NCBI GenBank assembly: GCA_012845835.1
Contig: JABAKD010000027.1
Coordinates: 14,560,073-14,624,072, forward strand
From: Undaria pinnatifida
Taxonomy: Eukaryota; Sar; Phaeophyceae; Laminariales; Alariaceae
DNA length: 64,000 nucleotides
Direction of reading: 5' to 3'
In this document: positions 1-12,700 of the stretch, piece after piece
Layout: the number at the start of each line of letters is the position of its first letter
Numbering within the stretch: position 1 is the stretch's first letter
Notes under the pieces: model-generated
What the model was told of the DNA's origin: nothing
The model's database searches: none
Seen by the model: the letters and a program-made list of their open reading frames with translations, nothing else
Program-made: the position numbers and the translations under genes

Positions 1-161
1 GCTGCTTTGTGAGCTGCTGGCGAAGCATGTTTGTGGCGTTGCTTCGAAAAGTGGAAGCTATTCTGACTTCAAGAGACTTCTTTATGTTTGTGGTATAAAA
101 AGCGGTGCAATCCAAATTCTGAGGCAATCACTACAAAAGAAGGGTCCCCGTCCTCGCGTCC

Positions 162-332
162 TTACCACTTTTGTCCGGCCGGGTGGCAGTACACGAAGGC
201 GAGGGCTCCAGCCATGGTGACACCGGCCACAAGAAGGGGCACCAGCGCCTTGTTGTCGCCCTCCGAGGAAGTCCCCTGTTTCAGGCGTGAGACGAGTCCC
301 GCCCCAGCCTCCGATGATGCCCTGCTCGACAT
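162..332 (-). CDS. small single-TM protein, 56 aa, unrecognised
   Basis: A complete minus-strand ORF runs from ATG (330-332) to TAA (162-164). It encodes a hydrophilic Ser/Ala/Gly-rich N-terminus (residues 1-28), one hydrophobic segment (about 29-48, LVPLLVAGVTMAGALAFVY) and a short polar tail ending HPAGQKW. That layout suggests a small tail-anchored or integral membrane protein. The frame stays open upstream of the ATG, and a pyrimidine-rich tract ending in CTAG lies near 360-410 on the minus strand, so this could instead be the last exon of a longer gene. It is divergent from the Serinc gene starting at 723. I do not recognise the family and assign no function. Confidence 0.5.
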   Translation of the reverse strand: MSSRASSEAGAGLVSRLKQGTSSEGDNKALVPLLVAGVTMAGALAFVYCHPAGQKW

Positions 333-722
333 GACGCCGAGAATGGTCGAAGTGTCTGCTAGGAATCCGTCACCACCGCGCCGCGCGGAGAACAGGGAGG
401 AGGGGTAGAAGGAGGATCAGGGGGAAGACCAGAAAGAGGAGGAGGCGATGCCACTGCTGATGATGGTGTCGTTGCTGTTGAGTGTCCGAGTCTCCACGCC
501 GTCCGACAGAGAAAAATAGTGCTACTGCTGGCTTTTCTCGGATTTTGGAAATGGAGCACGTCGCGGTTTTAAAGAAGAACTTAAGGCGTTTTGAATCCAG
601 AACGTGCGGGGAGAGGGGTTGAAAAGAGGACATCAGCGTCGTCGAGGAGCAACCACTCTGGGTAACCAACCCCCCGCTGGCGCTGAAATTGGTCAGCAAG
701 GAGGCTAACTCAAGAACTCACC
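333..722. promoter_or_regulatory. divergent intergenic region, likely shared promoter
   Basis: About 390 bp separates the minus-strand small ORF from the + strand Serinc start. If both calls are right, it must carry both promoters and 5' UTRs. It is GA-rich around 400-450. I see no clear TATA box or other defined motif. The call rests on gene arrangement only. Confidence 0.35.
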
Positions 723-791
723 ATGGGTCTCGCGTTTTCGGTGCTTCAGGGCGGTATCTTCCTGGCGTATGTCGTTTTTTGTGCTGTCAAG
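723..791 (+). CDS. Serinc exon 1 (residues 1-23)
   Basis: The ATG sits in a favourable ACCATGG context and opens a short hydrophobic N-terminus (GIFLAYVVFCAV). The donor is AAG|GTGGGC, phase 0, matching the phase-0 acceptor at 2735. Serinc N-termini often carry more cysteines, so a small exon between this one and exon 2 could have been missed. Confidence 0.55.
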
Positions 792-3700
792 GTGGGCGAA
801 GTCGCGAGTAATTCGTTTGAGTTTTTCCGTGTTTTTTTTTCCGGTTTCGCAGTTCGTCTCAAAAGCTGGCATCACATAGCCTATGTGGTCGGAAATGTAA
901 GGAATGTTTTGTATTAATATTAGAATGTAGAAACGTTTTACATTTTAGTCCAGGGTGGTATCGTCCAGCTCGGAGACACTGCCTGTAGGCGACATCACCA
1001 ACGCAGTCAGTTTTTACCGATGTTTAGGCTTACCAGTGCGCACGATGGCAGCCTGGCAGCCTTGTGTGTCGTGCTATCGTGCGAATATAGAAGTTCACTC
1101 TTCTTCTCCACTGTCTTGTTACGGTCCCCTCGACCATAACGGTCCCCTCCGCGACAAGCCCGTCCCTTCGATGCCTTGTACACATGTGCCTCAACCTCAA
1201 CGTAGCTATTATTAGGTGCGATGTCTGGTATTAAGTACCTGGGAGGCACGTCTCTTGGAACTGCTTCTGTGCCCGTGCGCCTACTTTACTCCTATATCTT
1301 GTGTCCCAAGTACAGCAGCACCAGGCACACGTGAACACGTACCTGGTAAACTACTATTGTATACGAAAACAGCCTTGTATGTTGCGTCCACATAGCTTGC
1401 TGTGTCGCTAGGAGGGGGCTTTTGGCTTCGGCAGTGGTTGTGCTGGTTTATATTAGATGGATGGGTCTAACGATCGGTTTGATATGAAGAACGCACACCA
1501 GAAGTAGTAAGTAGCCCTCTTGCTTGAACGGCGGCACTCGGACACCGGCACTCGGACACCGGCACTACCTCCTACTCCGCCTCCTGACACTTCTCGCTGT
1601 TCCCATCTTTGCCAAGCGAACTCACTGCTACTGCTGTAGCGGGCAACCGGCAATACTCAACCAGAACTAATTCTACTACGGCTGCTGTGCTGCTGATTGT
1701 CAGATGCTCTCAGTACGTGCGCACCCGAGGTGCGACGAGAAGTGAAAGTACAATGAGTTCGGGGGGGGATGCCGCCGTGCTGGAGATATCGTACTGCGAA
1801 TAATTTCAATATTTGCAGTGCGCATACCTAACGCCTCACTACTGGAAACCCTTTTGGGGGTGCGAGTTTACTTGAAGTTGGTATGGGGAGGCTCTAAAGG
1901 GGTTAACCCTTTTACGACCGCAGTCCCAACATGGGGCCAAAACACTTAGACTACAGTTAGAACAGGATAATTTTAGGAGTTGGAACGTAAAGTACCGTAC
2001 TCCCAGTACGCGTTATGCCGTACTCTGCCACACAGCAGTATTTCGGAGTTCGATACTGCTCATACGGTGAATAGACTATTGCTGTACTCGCCGTATGTCG
2101 GGGCTCTGTACGAGTACTGCGGATGCTGCTGGCTGTATTGAGTATTTTCGGGGTTCGATACTGAGGGTGCTGCCGGTGCTCGCAGGCAGTAGTTTGGGCG
2201 GGTATTGCTGTCAGCACCGGCGGTATTTTGAGGTTCTGCCCTGAGGAATCTTCCGTAATGTTACCCTCGGAGTATGCAGATGAGAGTATCTTCGAAGGGG
2301 GGCACGTAATCATGTTGTGCTGCTATGCGTACGTCCTGCTGAACATAATGATCAACGTACTGATAAGTGTCTGTCGTCGTGGATATTGTTATTGTCGTCC
2401 CTGCGGCCGCTGTTGCTGTTGTTGCTGCTGTTTTGTTGTTGCCACTGCTGATGTTGTCGACGTTGTCGTCGTTGTTGTTTTTGCTCTTCTCCTTGCTGCT
2501 GTTGTTGTTGTTGTCGTCGACGTCATCGTCGTGGTTGTTTTTGTTGCTCTCCTCGTCGCTCTCCTTGCTGCTACTGTTGTTGTTGATGCCGCTCCCGGCG
2601 TCGACGTTGCTACCGTCGATGTCGTCGTCGTTGTTGTTGTTCTCCTTGCTGCTCCTGTTGTTGCTGATGCTGCTGGTGCTGTTGCTGTGCTTGGCGTTCG
2701 TGTTGTTGCTGTTGTTCCTTTTGTCGCCAATCAGGTGGTGCTCCCTACCTCCTTCAAGATTCCACGTGTGGGCCACACCACCCTCGCGATGACCCTAATG
2801 ATCATAGCTTTCGTGCTGGGCCGCCCCTATTTCCTGGACAAGCTGGATAAAGCCCATGCATACGGTGAGACTGATGCAAACGAAACGGCGCGTTCCCCCC
2901 CCCCCCCCCCCCCCCCCCCCCGACCCACGGCGGAAACCGAGGCCGAAACGCCCCAGGGCGGCGCATCCGCGACGCAACGCGCTATCAGTTACCGTAGAAA
3001 CCGAATACTTCAAAAACAAATCGAGTACAGTGCGGGGCTCTCAGTTGCGCCTTGGTGTGTTAGCCCAGCCGGCATTATTTAGGGCACCAGCACTAATGGG
3101 AACAGGGTTGCTATAGAGTTTTTTCGAGAGTTTCAGTCGTGGCAAGTTATCCCACCGGCACTATAGAGGGCAGTGGAACTGTTCGACTGGCATTATTGGG
3201 GGGGGGCTGCTGCAATCCCTAAAAAAAGAAAACGACGCCCTACGTGCGTCATCGGCAACAACGACAACAACGCCAACATCATCGCCGTTCCGTTTTTCAT
3301 GTATGAAGATGCAGACAGCAGCACCAATGGCATTCAACACCAATTGGTACAACATACCATCGTGATCATTCAGCGCTCATCGTAGCCCAGCGGGTACTCT
3401 GTTGAGGTTGCTTCGTTTTTTGTTGTTGTTGTTGTTGTTGCTGTTGCTGTTGTTGTTGTTGTTGTTGTTTCATCCTCCGGCGGATGGGGGAAAATATTTT
3501 GCTTAAACTCACCACACTTCGACGTACTTGTATTCATGTCGTGGATCGATTCAGCTCAATTGTATTCACAATCCAGCGCTAGCTGCGTATCCTTCAGTTC
3601 CCGTGGCATTTTACCGCTCGAGCGGTCCCTATCGGCGGTCACCGTCGCTACACCAGCAGCGTTGTCTTACTGCTGCGATATGGGTAGTAGTGGCGTTTTT

Positions 3701-6700
3701 GTTTCCCAAGGTTTCTTGCCTCTGGTCTCGAGTCGAATTTAGAGCTAACACGTCAGCGCGAGTTTTTTATTGTGGCAACAACTGTAACGAAGCCAAATGC
3801 GCGATTGTTGTTGTGTTACGTATGATGCCGGTTATATGTGTCGCAAAATTGAGGCATAGCAGTATGTTGGTCGATGCCGCCTCTTAGCGAAATTGCCCGC
3901 CTCAATAACCCCAATCCCCCCAATTAATTGCCCGCCTCAATAACCCCAATCCCCCCACAAGAGTGCATTCGTATCCCTACTACAGGAATCCCTCATCAAG
4001 TACGGAACTCCCTAATCCCCGATGGAACATCTCCGTCGTAAGCCAGAGGACAACCAACACAGTATCATACAAATGTACCTGGTATAATATATCCTTCTCT
4101 GAACCGCCCGCCAGCCTCCTCCTGTCGTTGGTGTTGCACATTTCTGCGTCCAATACAACCCTTATCTAAGCCTCTCGCCGCCTCTCGTGGGTGTTGCATC
4201 GTTCTGCGTCCACCCTCCAAACCGCCCCATGTCTCTCGTTGGTGTTGCATCGTTCCGAATCCGCACCCTAACCCGCCGGCCGTATATCGTTGGTGTTGCA
4301 TTTTGGTGTTGCAGGCCAGCTTAACAGCGTGAATGTCGGAGGAGATTGTGACGAGGATCACCTCCATGCTTGCCAGGCAGCTCAGGTACGGCGAGAAACG
4401 GGCCACAGGAAGGGTTGTGTATGTATTCCTCGCGCTTCCTTGACCCTTATATCACTGCGAATTAATATTCCACTCGTCTGACAGAACAGATCCTTGTCCA
4501 TGATCTGTGTGTCTGGTCGCAGACAGATCCCTGATCGATATGATCTGCATGGCCTATAGATCATGCTACTGGGTGAGAGCCGTATGATCTGCATTGTTGA
4601 GATTTTTTCCTTGGTTTGGATCTGTATTTCGCAGATCCTGCACAAGATATCGCGACGATATGTACATGATCTATATACATGGTCTATATGATCTAGATCG
4701 TGATCTGTCCGAGGTGTGAAATACCCGCCCATTATTTTCAAGTATTTTGTCCCCACAAATCTGGGTGCGGGTCTCAAGGGTTTTGGCAGTGTTGGACCAA
4801 TTTTTGGTGTTTTTATGGTGGCGCGTGCTATACCCTGGTACATAATACGGTAGCGCTTTTAGTCCGAAACGTTGTTGGAATGACGGGGGTTCCTTATCGC
4901 ACAATCGTCTGAAAATTTCAGCATTTTTTTTTCAGGAGTTTCACCATGTTTCGCTTGTGTACCTAGCTAGCTAGGTCATGGGATTGTTCTTCGGGCAGGG
5001 CAGCACTTTTATTTTTCCCACCAAGGTAGATGTCTTTTTGGGGGGGAGAGATATACTATTAATAGTGCAATCTCCTCAAGGGTTTAGGAGCCTTAGAACA
5101 CATACATGTGCACCTCTATCCTAGAAACGGCCCAGTACGGTGGGCTGGTTTAGGACACACCGGCGTATCCTCGGGTTTGCTGCTGACACGGAAGCATGCA
5201 TGTTTCGTGCTCGAACCACAACATGTATCCGGCGCAGACCTGGGAACGTAGTATATCATCGCTCTGTTCCATGTTTGCCAGGCGGCTCAGTTAAGCCCAA
5301 AAACGGGCCACGAGAAGAGTCTCTCTTGGGGTCATGGTTTTGGTCCATGGCGCTCTTCCACTCATGGTGTTGGCCCGTGGGACTCGTCCACTCCTCCCGT
5401 CCCCCGCCAGTTTTCCCCTTGTGTACAGACAGACTGAACACTAAGAAGATGCCCCCACCCCCCATCCCCGTGACGCCTCCTTCCCCTTCCCCCCCCCCCC
5501 CTTCCCCCCCACGGTGCTATATTTGCGCTACACCTTTTTACCTGGAACGAACCGTACCTTAGTGCCACGTTTATTACACGGACGCCTTGGCTGAAAAAAA
5601 AAAACAAAAAATAGCACCCTCTCGATGATGCTGACGCCCCCTTCCCATTCCCCCCTCGCCCCCCGCCCCCCGCCCCCGCGCTCGGTGCTATTTTTGCGGG
5701 ACACGTCTTTTCACGCGAACGAACGAAACGTATACACCGCGGTCGGAAGATTGTGTACCGTGCATCCTCCGTAATGTTCCTGTACTTCCTCTTCACGGCC
5801 GCGACAGGCGGGGCTGTGCACTACTTGTACACCAAGTGAGCCGAGTGGTGGTGTTGCGTTGCTATAGCTTTGCGCTTAGTTTGGTCTTTGGAGGATGGGT
5901 CAGTGATGGAAGTGGAGGTGGTTGTAGTTTTGGTGTTGTTGTTGCTGCTGTTGCTGAAGTGGTTGTCGTTGTAAACCGCTCTAGAAAATGCTGCCGGTAC
6001 CACAGCGCTTGTGCTGAAATTGCTCATGGGCAAAACAACTGGTGGAAAGAATGGAGTTATTTTCAAAAACATTTGAAAAAAAACGAACGCCTAAGCTGTA
6101 CCATCGAGAATTTCGCCCAAACGCACATTTGCAGGATGCGTGAGATACTCCGATTGAACGCGTGCTACGGGTTTTTGTTGCCTTGTGCGTTTTTTGTTTT
6201 GTTTTGTTTTCGTCCCTTTCTCTCTCGAGCGCAACTCTTGAGAGGTTTTATTTCACCCTCAGCGACCTTCTGGACAAGCCGGTGTCACAAGGTGTCCTCC
6301 CTTAATCCGCCCCGTACGCGCCTTCGTTTCTATCGCGGTGGTTGCTGGTCATCGACCCCTTCCTCCTCTCTCACGCCCCCCTCCCCCCCTTCCCCTCTGC
6401 TGATCATGCGTTATGTGTGCTTTTCTCCTACCTGTAGCTTGTGGCCGATCAGATTTTTGGTGGTGGCTGCGAGCTTCGGCTGCGTGCTGTTCATTCCCGA
6501 GCCGGCGGTGTTCGGCGTCTATGCTGAGGTGGCAAGGGTGCTGTCCATCGTGTGGATGCTCTTCCAGGTGCGGTGCCGTACAGCAGCGTAAATGTGGTAT
6601 TTTGTCAGGACAATCCGGACCGTAAATCGTTTTGACGCTTTTCCCGTAAAAATTGATGTCAGCATTCCTGACAATACAAAATGTGTGTGTGTTTTATTTG

Positions 6701-9700
6701 GTCTTGTTAACGAGATATTTCAGAATTTCAAAATGTCAGGAATCGTGACGTTTTGTCCGAATTCATTCGTGTGACTTTTTTGCGTTCGTTAGGAATGACC
6801 CTAAGGAGCCAGCCCCGTCGTGCGGAAAATGGTTTAGCAAAAAAATCAACCTCTGTCGTAGCACGCGTGACGTATCTTTTTTGTTTTTCCTGTTGTCCAA
6901 AAAGGAACTTATGCCAGCCTGGCCAACGTTTTCAAAGAGAACCTGCGCGGCGCAGATTTACAATAAACCCTAAATTTATCGAACTCACAGCTGACTTTTT
7001 TTTTTTTCTTCTTCTTTGTTATCCTCTGACGGATGGGGAAAAATAAAGCGTGAGCTCACCACACTTCCTCACACAGCTGGACGCATTTTTTAGAAAAAAA
7101 ATGTAAAATAATAGGAGGAGGCTTGTAAAGCTAGAGCTTCAAGTCAAGGTTGTTTCTGTCGGTGTGTTGTCGAAGACCCTGTGTTGTGTCTTTTTTGAGT
7201 GCTTGTTGCAATGCTGTGTGTGTGTTTTTTTTGTTTCAGGGTTTCCTGGTGCTGGACTTCGCTCACGACCTCCACGACGCCATCGCAGCCAAGGTGGGGC
7301 CAATCAGAGTAGCCGCGTCCCTCCCCCTCACCCCTGAATGCCTGCCTGGTCGATAAAACGCGACTTGCTCTGTCCCTGCGTGGCCGGGATGTGACGTCTA
7401 TGGTTTTATGACTGCGGCCATGCATGACAATGAGAACACGCCCATTCCCCCCTCTCCTGCCAAAGCTGCCGCTGCCGCTGACGATTTGTCAAAAGCAAAT
7501 GCCTGAACATGTCTACTTTCCTCTCCTCTTACCCAGGTCTTGAAACTGCTAACCGCACAAATCAGTGATGAAATTATGCCGCATCTCGTGGGATGATCGG
7601 AGTAGCCCCCCCTCCCCCCCCCCCTCCTCTCCTCCGCCACCACAGCCGCCGCCAATGTCGATTGGTCCGACCAAATACTTGAGCGTCTGTCTCCTCGTCT
7701 CTCCTCTCGTCATACTCATTATTGAAGCGGTCAATCGCACCAATCAGCGATGAAATTATGCCGAAACTCGTGGGATGATCAGAATCAGAATAACTGCCTC
7801 TCCCCCCTCGCCTCCGCCACCACAACCGCGGCCATTCCCGATTGGTCCGACCACATACCGAGGCGTCTCCTCGCCTCTCTTCTCGTCTTGTGTCATATCT
7901 TGAAACTGTCAATCTCACCGATCAGTGATGAAGTTATGCCGCAACTCGTGGAATAATCAGAGTAGCTGCCTTGCCCCCCCCTCCCCACCACCACCGCCGT
8001 CGCCGCCGCCGCCACCGCCGCCGCCACCGATTTATCGGACCATTCACCTGAAACCCCCCCTCTTCTTTCCTCTCCTCTTTCTCACATGTTGACACTGTCA
8101 ATCGCACCAATCAGTGATGATGTTATGCCGCAACTCGTGAAACGATCGGAGTAGTTGCCTCGCCCTCCCGCCCGCCCGCCTTACCGCCGCCACTGCCACC
8201 GATTTATCAGACCATATCCCTGAAAAAGCTCCCCGCTTATTTCCTTTCTTCTTTGCCATACCTTGAAACTGTCAATCGCACCAATCAGTGATGGAGTTAC
8301 GCCGCAAGTCGTGGGATAATCAGATTAGCCGCCTTTCTCCCCCCCCATCCCCCTGCCGCCGCCGCTGCTGATTTGTAGCGTCACATGCTTAAAAGTCGTT
8401 TTGACACTTGATACCCTAAAAAGTACAGCCGGAACGCCCATTTTATGGTACGGCTGTCACTAGAAACTCACGCAGCAGGATATTTGTGGTTGTCGTCAAC
8501 GCGTCTGCCTTTGTGGTCGACGGGCAGTTCAAGCAACTCGAAAGGGTTCCTTGCGTGTGTTTTGTTGGCGCCGTCAATAAGAATGAATCGTGTATTTGTT
8601 TGGCGCACCTTGTTCTATTGGCAATGGCAGGCGGACGAGCACGACGCCACCTCGGGTTCCTCCAGCTCCATCTTCTCGTCCTGGTGGCGCATCCTGTACC
8701 TGCTGCTCTCGGCGGGCTGCCTCGCGGCGTCGGCGTTCGGATTGACCGTCCTATTTACGGTGAGAGGTGTTGCGTATGAAGTATAGTGTGGGAGTGACCG
8801 CGGGTATATGCCCGAGCATGACTCACGTATGAGTTTGTAGGGTATTTGCTCCGAGAGTGCCGGGGTACCGCCGTGGGTACTCCGATGTAAGAACACCCTG
8901 CGACAAGCCGAAGCAGGCGCTCGTAACTGCACATTGATATTGTCTGTAGTGGGCTATGTTCGACTTTTGGTATGGCGAGGCATGCCGATTCAACCGCGCT
9001 TAACCCCTCTACAATTGGAAACCCGTTTTTTTGGGGGGGAATTTACTTGGAATTTGTGTAGGGAGGGGTTTCCAGTTGTCAAGGCGTTAAGGCCGAAGTG
9101 CTCTTTTTATCGTGGGCGGTCTTGAATCGGGGTATCATACCCACGGTATACCCGAGTACGCCCAAAAACAAGGATTGGCCGTCGTCTTCACGGTAAGAAC
9201 CGACGCTGTTTTTCTTCTGCGAGATTTGGGTACGGGTGTGTTTTGGAGGGTACGATTTTTTTTTTTCTTGTTCATACTTCTACTGTCCAGGTTCTGGACA
9301 AGCCGTGGTCATAGGTGTCGTCCCTTCTTTCCCCCGGTTCTTCCCTTCAATTTTTATCGCGCCTATATATGATTCAGCAATCCTACTGCTCGTCGATGAT
9401 TTTCATCGAGTGTTGCTAACTCACGCTCTCGCGCTTTCCGCAAGTCAATTTGTGCACAAGAAAAAGTCCCCACGAATTTCTACGAGTATGCACTCGGGGG
9501 GATTCGAACTCACGAAACTGACCTATACCAGGCTCGAAGATAACCTGATACGCCACCGGGGCGACCGGCGAATGATGTGGTCTTGGGTGTAGCCTAGTAA
9601 GTGGTCGGAATTTTGCCGGCAGCAACGTGGGGGTGTATCGGAGCACAATATGAACGCCTTATTTGGGGATGCCGCCTTATTCGTCCAAGGCTATGAGTGC

Positions 9701-12700
9701 GAAATCCCCCGCCGCGTCGAGTGATTTTTGACCGCCCTATATCGGTATACCGCCTTATATAGGGATACCGCGTTATGGGGGGACCGCTTCTGTGTAGATA
9801 TGGGCCTACCCGGGTCTACCTTATATCGGTATACCGCCTTATATAAGGATACCGCCTTATACAGGGATACCGCGTTATACCGCTTCTGTATAGATATGGG
9901 TCTACCCGGGTCTACCTTATATCGGTATACCGCCTTATATAGGGATACCGCCTTATACATGGATACCGCGTTATTGGGGGACCGCTCATGTATAGATATG
10001 GGTCTACCCGGATCTACCTTATATCGGTATACCGCCTTATATAGGGATACCGCCTTATATATTGATACCGCGTTATTGGGGGACCGCTAATGTTTAGATA
10101 TGGGTCTACCCGGATCTACCTTATATCGGCATACCGCCTTATATAGGGATATCGCCTTATTGGGGGACCGCTTCTGTATAGATATGGGTCTACCCGGGTC
10201 CACCTTATCGGTATACCGCCTTATATAGGGATACCGCGTTATGGGGGGACCGCTTCTGTATAGATATGGGTCTACCCGGGTTTACCTTATATCGGCATAC
10301 CGCCTTATATAGGGATATCGCCTTATTGGGGGACCGCTTCTGTATAGATATGGGTCTACCCGGGTCCACCTTGTATCGGTATACCGCCTTATATAGGGAT
10401 ACCGCGTTAATGGGGGACCGCTTCTGTATAGATATGGGTCTACCCGGGTTTACCTTATATCGGTATACCGCCTTATATAGGGATACCGCGTTAATGGGGG
10501 ACCGCTTCTGTATAGATATGGGTCTACCCGGGTCTACCTTATATCGGTATACCGCCTTATATAGGGATACCGCGTTATTGGGGGACTGCTTCTGTATAGA
10601 TAGATATGGGTGTACCCGGGTTTACCTTATATCGGCATACCGCCTTATATAGGGATACCGCGTTAATGGGGGACCGCTTCTGTATAGATATGGGTCTACC
10701 CGGGTCTACCTTATATCGGTATACCGCCTTATATAGGGATGCCACCTTATCGGGGGACCGCTTCTGTATAAATAGGTACGGGTGTACCCGGGAATCCTCC
10801 CGAAAAAGCGAACAAAAAACAACGAGGTTGTTTGGTGCTATACTTGCGGCTCTCGGCTGGCTGTCTAGCGACATCTGCGTTCGGATTGAGTGTTGTCTTC
10901 ACGGTGAGAGCTGGCACTGTTTTGCTTCTGCGGCATTGCGAAGGGTGTGTTTAGTAGGATGCGAAGTACATACTCAGGGTGAGGTAAGGTATACACTACC
11001 AGGCATGGCTGTACCCGGGTATGGTTGTACCCGGGGGTGGGTAGGGTATATACTACCAGGCATGGCTGTTCCCGGGTATGGTTGTACCCTGGGTATATAC
11101 CCGAGTACGAGCTTGCTGCTCTCGGCGGGATTGGTCGTCCTCTTCATGGGGAGCGCTGTTTTTATTCTGCGAAACCTTCCCGCCTGCTCCTCCTCCCCCT
11201 CCTCCTGTAGATCCTCCATGGGTGCACCTGAGGCTCCACCGTGGCAGGCATTACGCTGCCCGTCGGGGAAAATTCTTGGAAAAAAGTATAATGAAAAATA
11301 TATTTTGTATGAGCTGGGCCAAGCCCTAAACGCTTCTTTCTCTTTCCCACTACTCCTCCTGCCCCTCCTGCCCCTCCTGCCCCTCCTGCTCCTGCAGAGC
11401 CATGTCGGGTGCACGTTGGGCTCCACCTTGGCAGGCATTACGCTGGCCGTTGGCGTCGCCACCACCGTGGTCAGCCTCCTGGGGGGTGTGGGCATCGGGC
11501 TGCTTCCGCCTTCCATACTCTTCGCGCACAGGTGAGATCCATTTGTCGACGCCGTATTCGTTGCACAACAGGTGTGCGATCATAATTCTGCACACCTTAC
11601 TACCTCCCCCTAACGTGTAATAGTCGTGGTATGTTGCTTTTTGATATATTTGAGGCTTTCAGAGCGAATGCTATGGTTGGAGGAATTCATTTTTTTTTTC
11701 GTGTGTTTCGGGGGTGTTTCATAATCTTCGCGCACGGGCGAGCGGTAGGGTAAACGCCTACTGATTGATAGTTGAAAACCGGGTGTGCAATTATAACTCT
11801 GCACATACCGAATGCCTCCTCCGAATGTGTTGTGGTTGTTGTCGCCCACTAGCTGCTCCTACTCCCCCCCCTTTTGGCTGGGGTTCTCCTCATGCTCGTC
11901 GGGGGAGACCCCCTCCGTCGCTGCCGCACCCCCCGAGGATGCTACACCCGCACGCTACGGTTGTGGTACCGTGGATACCCGATTTAACCGGGCTTTTCAC
12001 GAGTCATGACCCGACTCGCAGGTCGGGTCAGCATTTTTCAAAACCTCTCGGCTGGGGTCGTGTCCGGTCGTGTCCGGTGAACAGGTTTTAAATAATCACG
12101 GGTCGGGTTGGATAACCTTATACCCGACCCGACTTGGCCCGACTTGGCCCGACCCGCGAGGTTTGACCTCAGCCGTGAAATGCCCTGGGTGTAACCCCTT
12201 GCGAACTGCGTCGACTTTTTTTGGGGGGACGCTAGTGGGGTGTGGGGTGTCTTTGTTCTAGCAAAGGGGTTAACCAGCACCCCGCCACAAGCCAAAACGA
12301 ACGCTTTTACCCATGTACTAGCTTTTGGGTCTATGGTGAGCAATGTTTAGATTTTTGGTGCAGGCGGTACATGCCGATTTCACAGTCCCCAATGCTCTTG
12401 TCTTGGGCGCTGGAGAAATCGGGGTGGCCCGTCGTAACGCGTGTGTTTTCAGGGGCTCCGCTCGTGAGAGAGGCTCATCCTCCCATCCCACAATCGATTT
12501 ACCGTAGGTTTAGTTGCAAGTTTTCCCCATTGCGTTGCTTAATGCGACGGGCGGGATATCGTTTCCCACTTCCATCGAAAATAGTTGTTGTCTTGAAACT
12601 GTATGAATAATTTCACCGCCCCCCCCCCCGCTATATATCATACCAGCTACAGGTATCATCGTTAATTATCAAAAGAAACACGCGGCACAATGCGTGTCGG

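Noticed and set aside
2228-3082. 284-codon ORF rich in Val/Cys/Ala
   Set aside because: Mostly translation of a GTT/GTC microsatellite plus a C run. Only its 2735-2864 part is a real exon.
9728-10785. CRISPR-like array
   Set aside because: Units are uniform without unique spacers and the context is a eukaryotic intron; it is a minisatellite.
10606-11535. 309-codon ORF
   Set aside because: Runs through the minisatellite, echoes and into the true exon 8. Only 11398-11531 is supported by splice sites and family resemblance.
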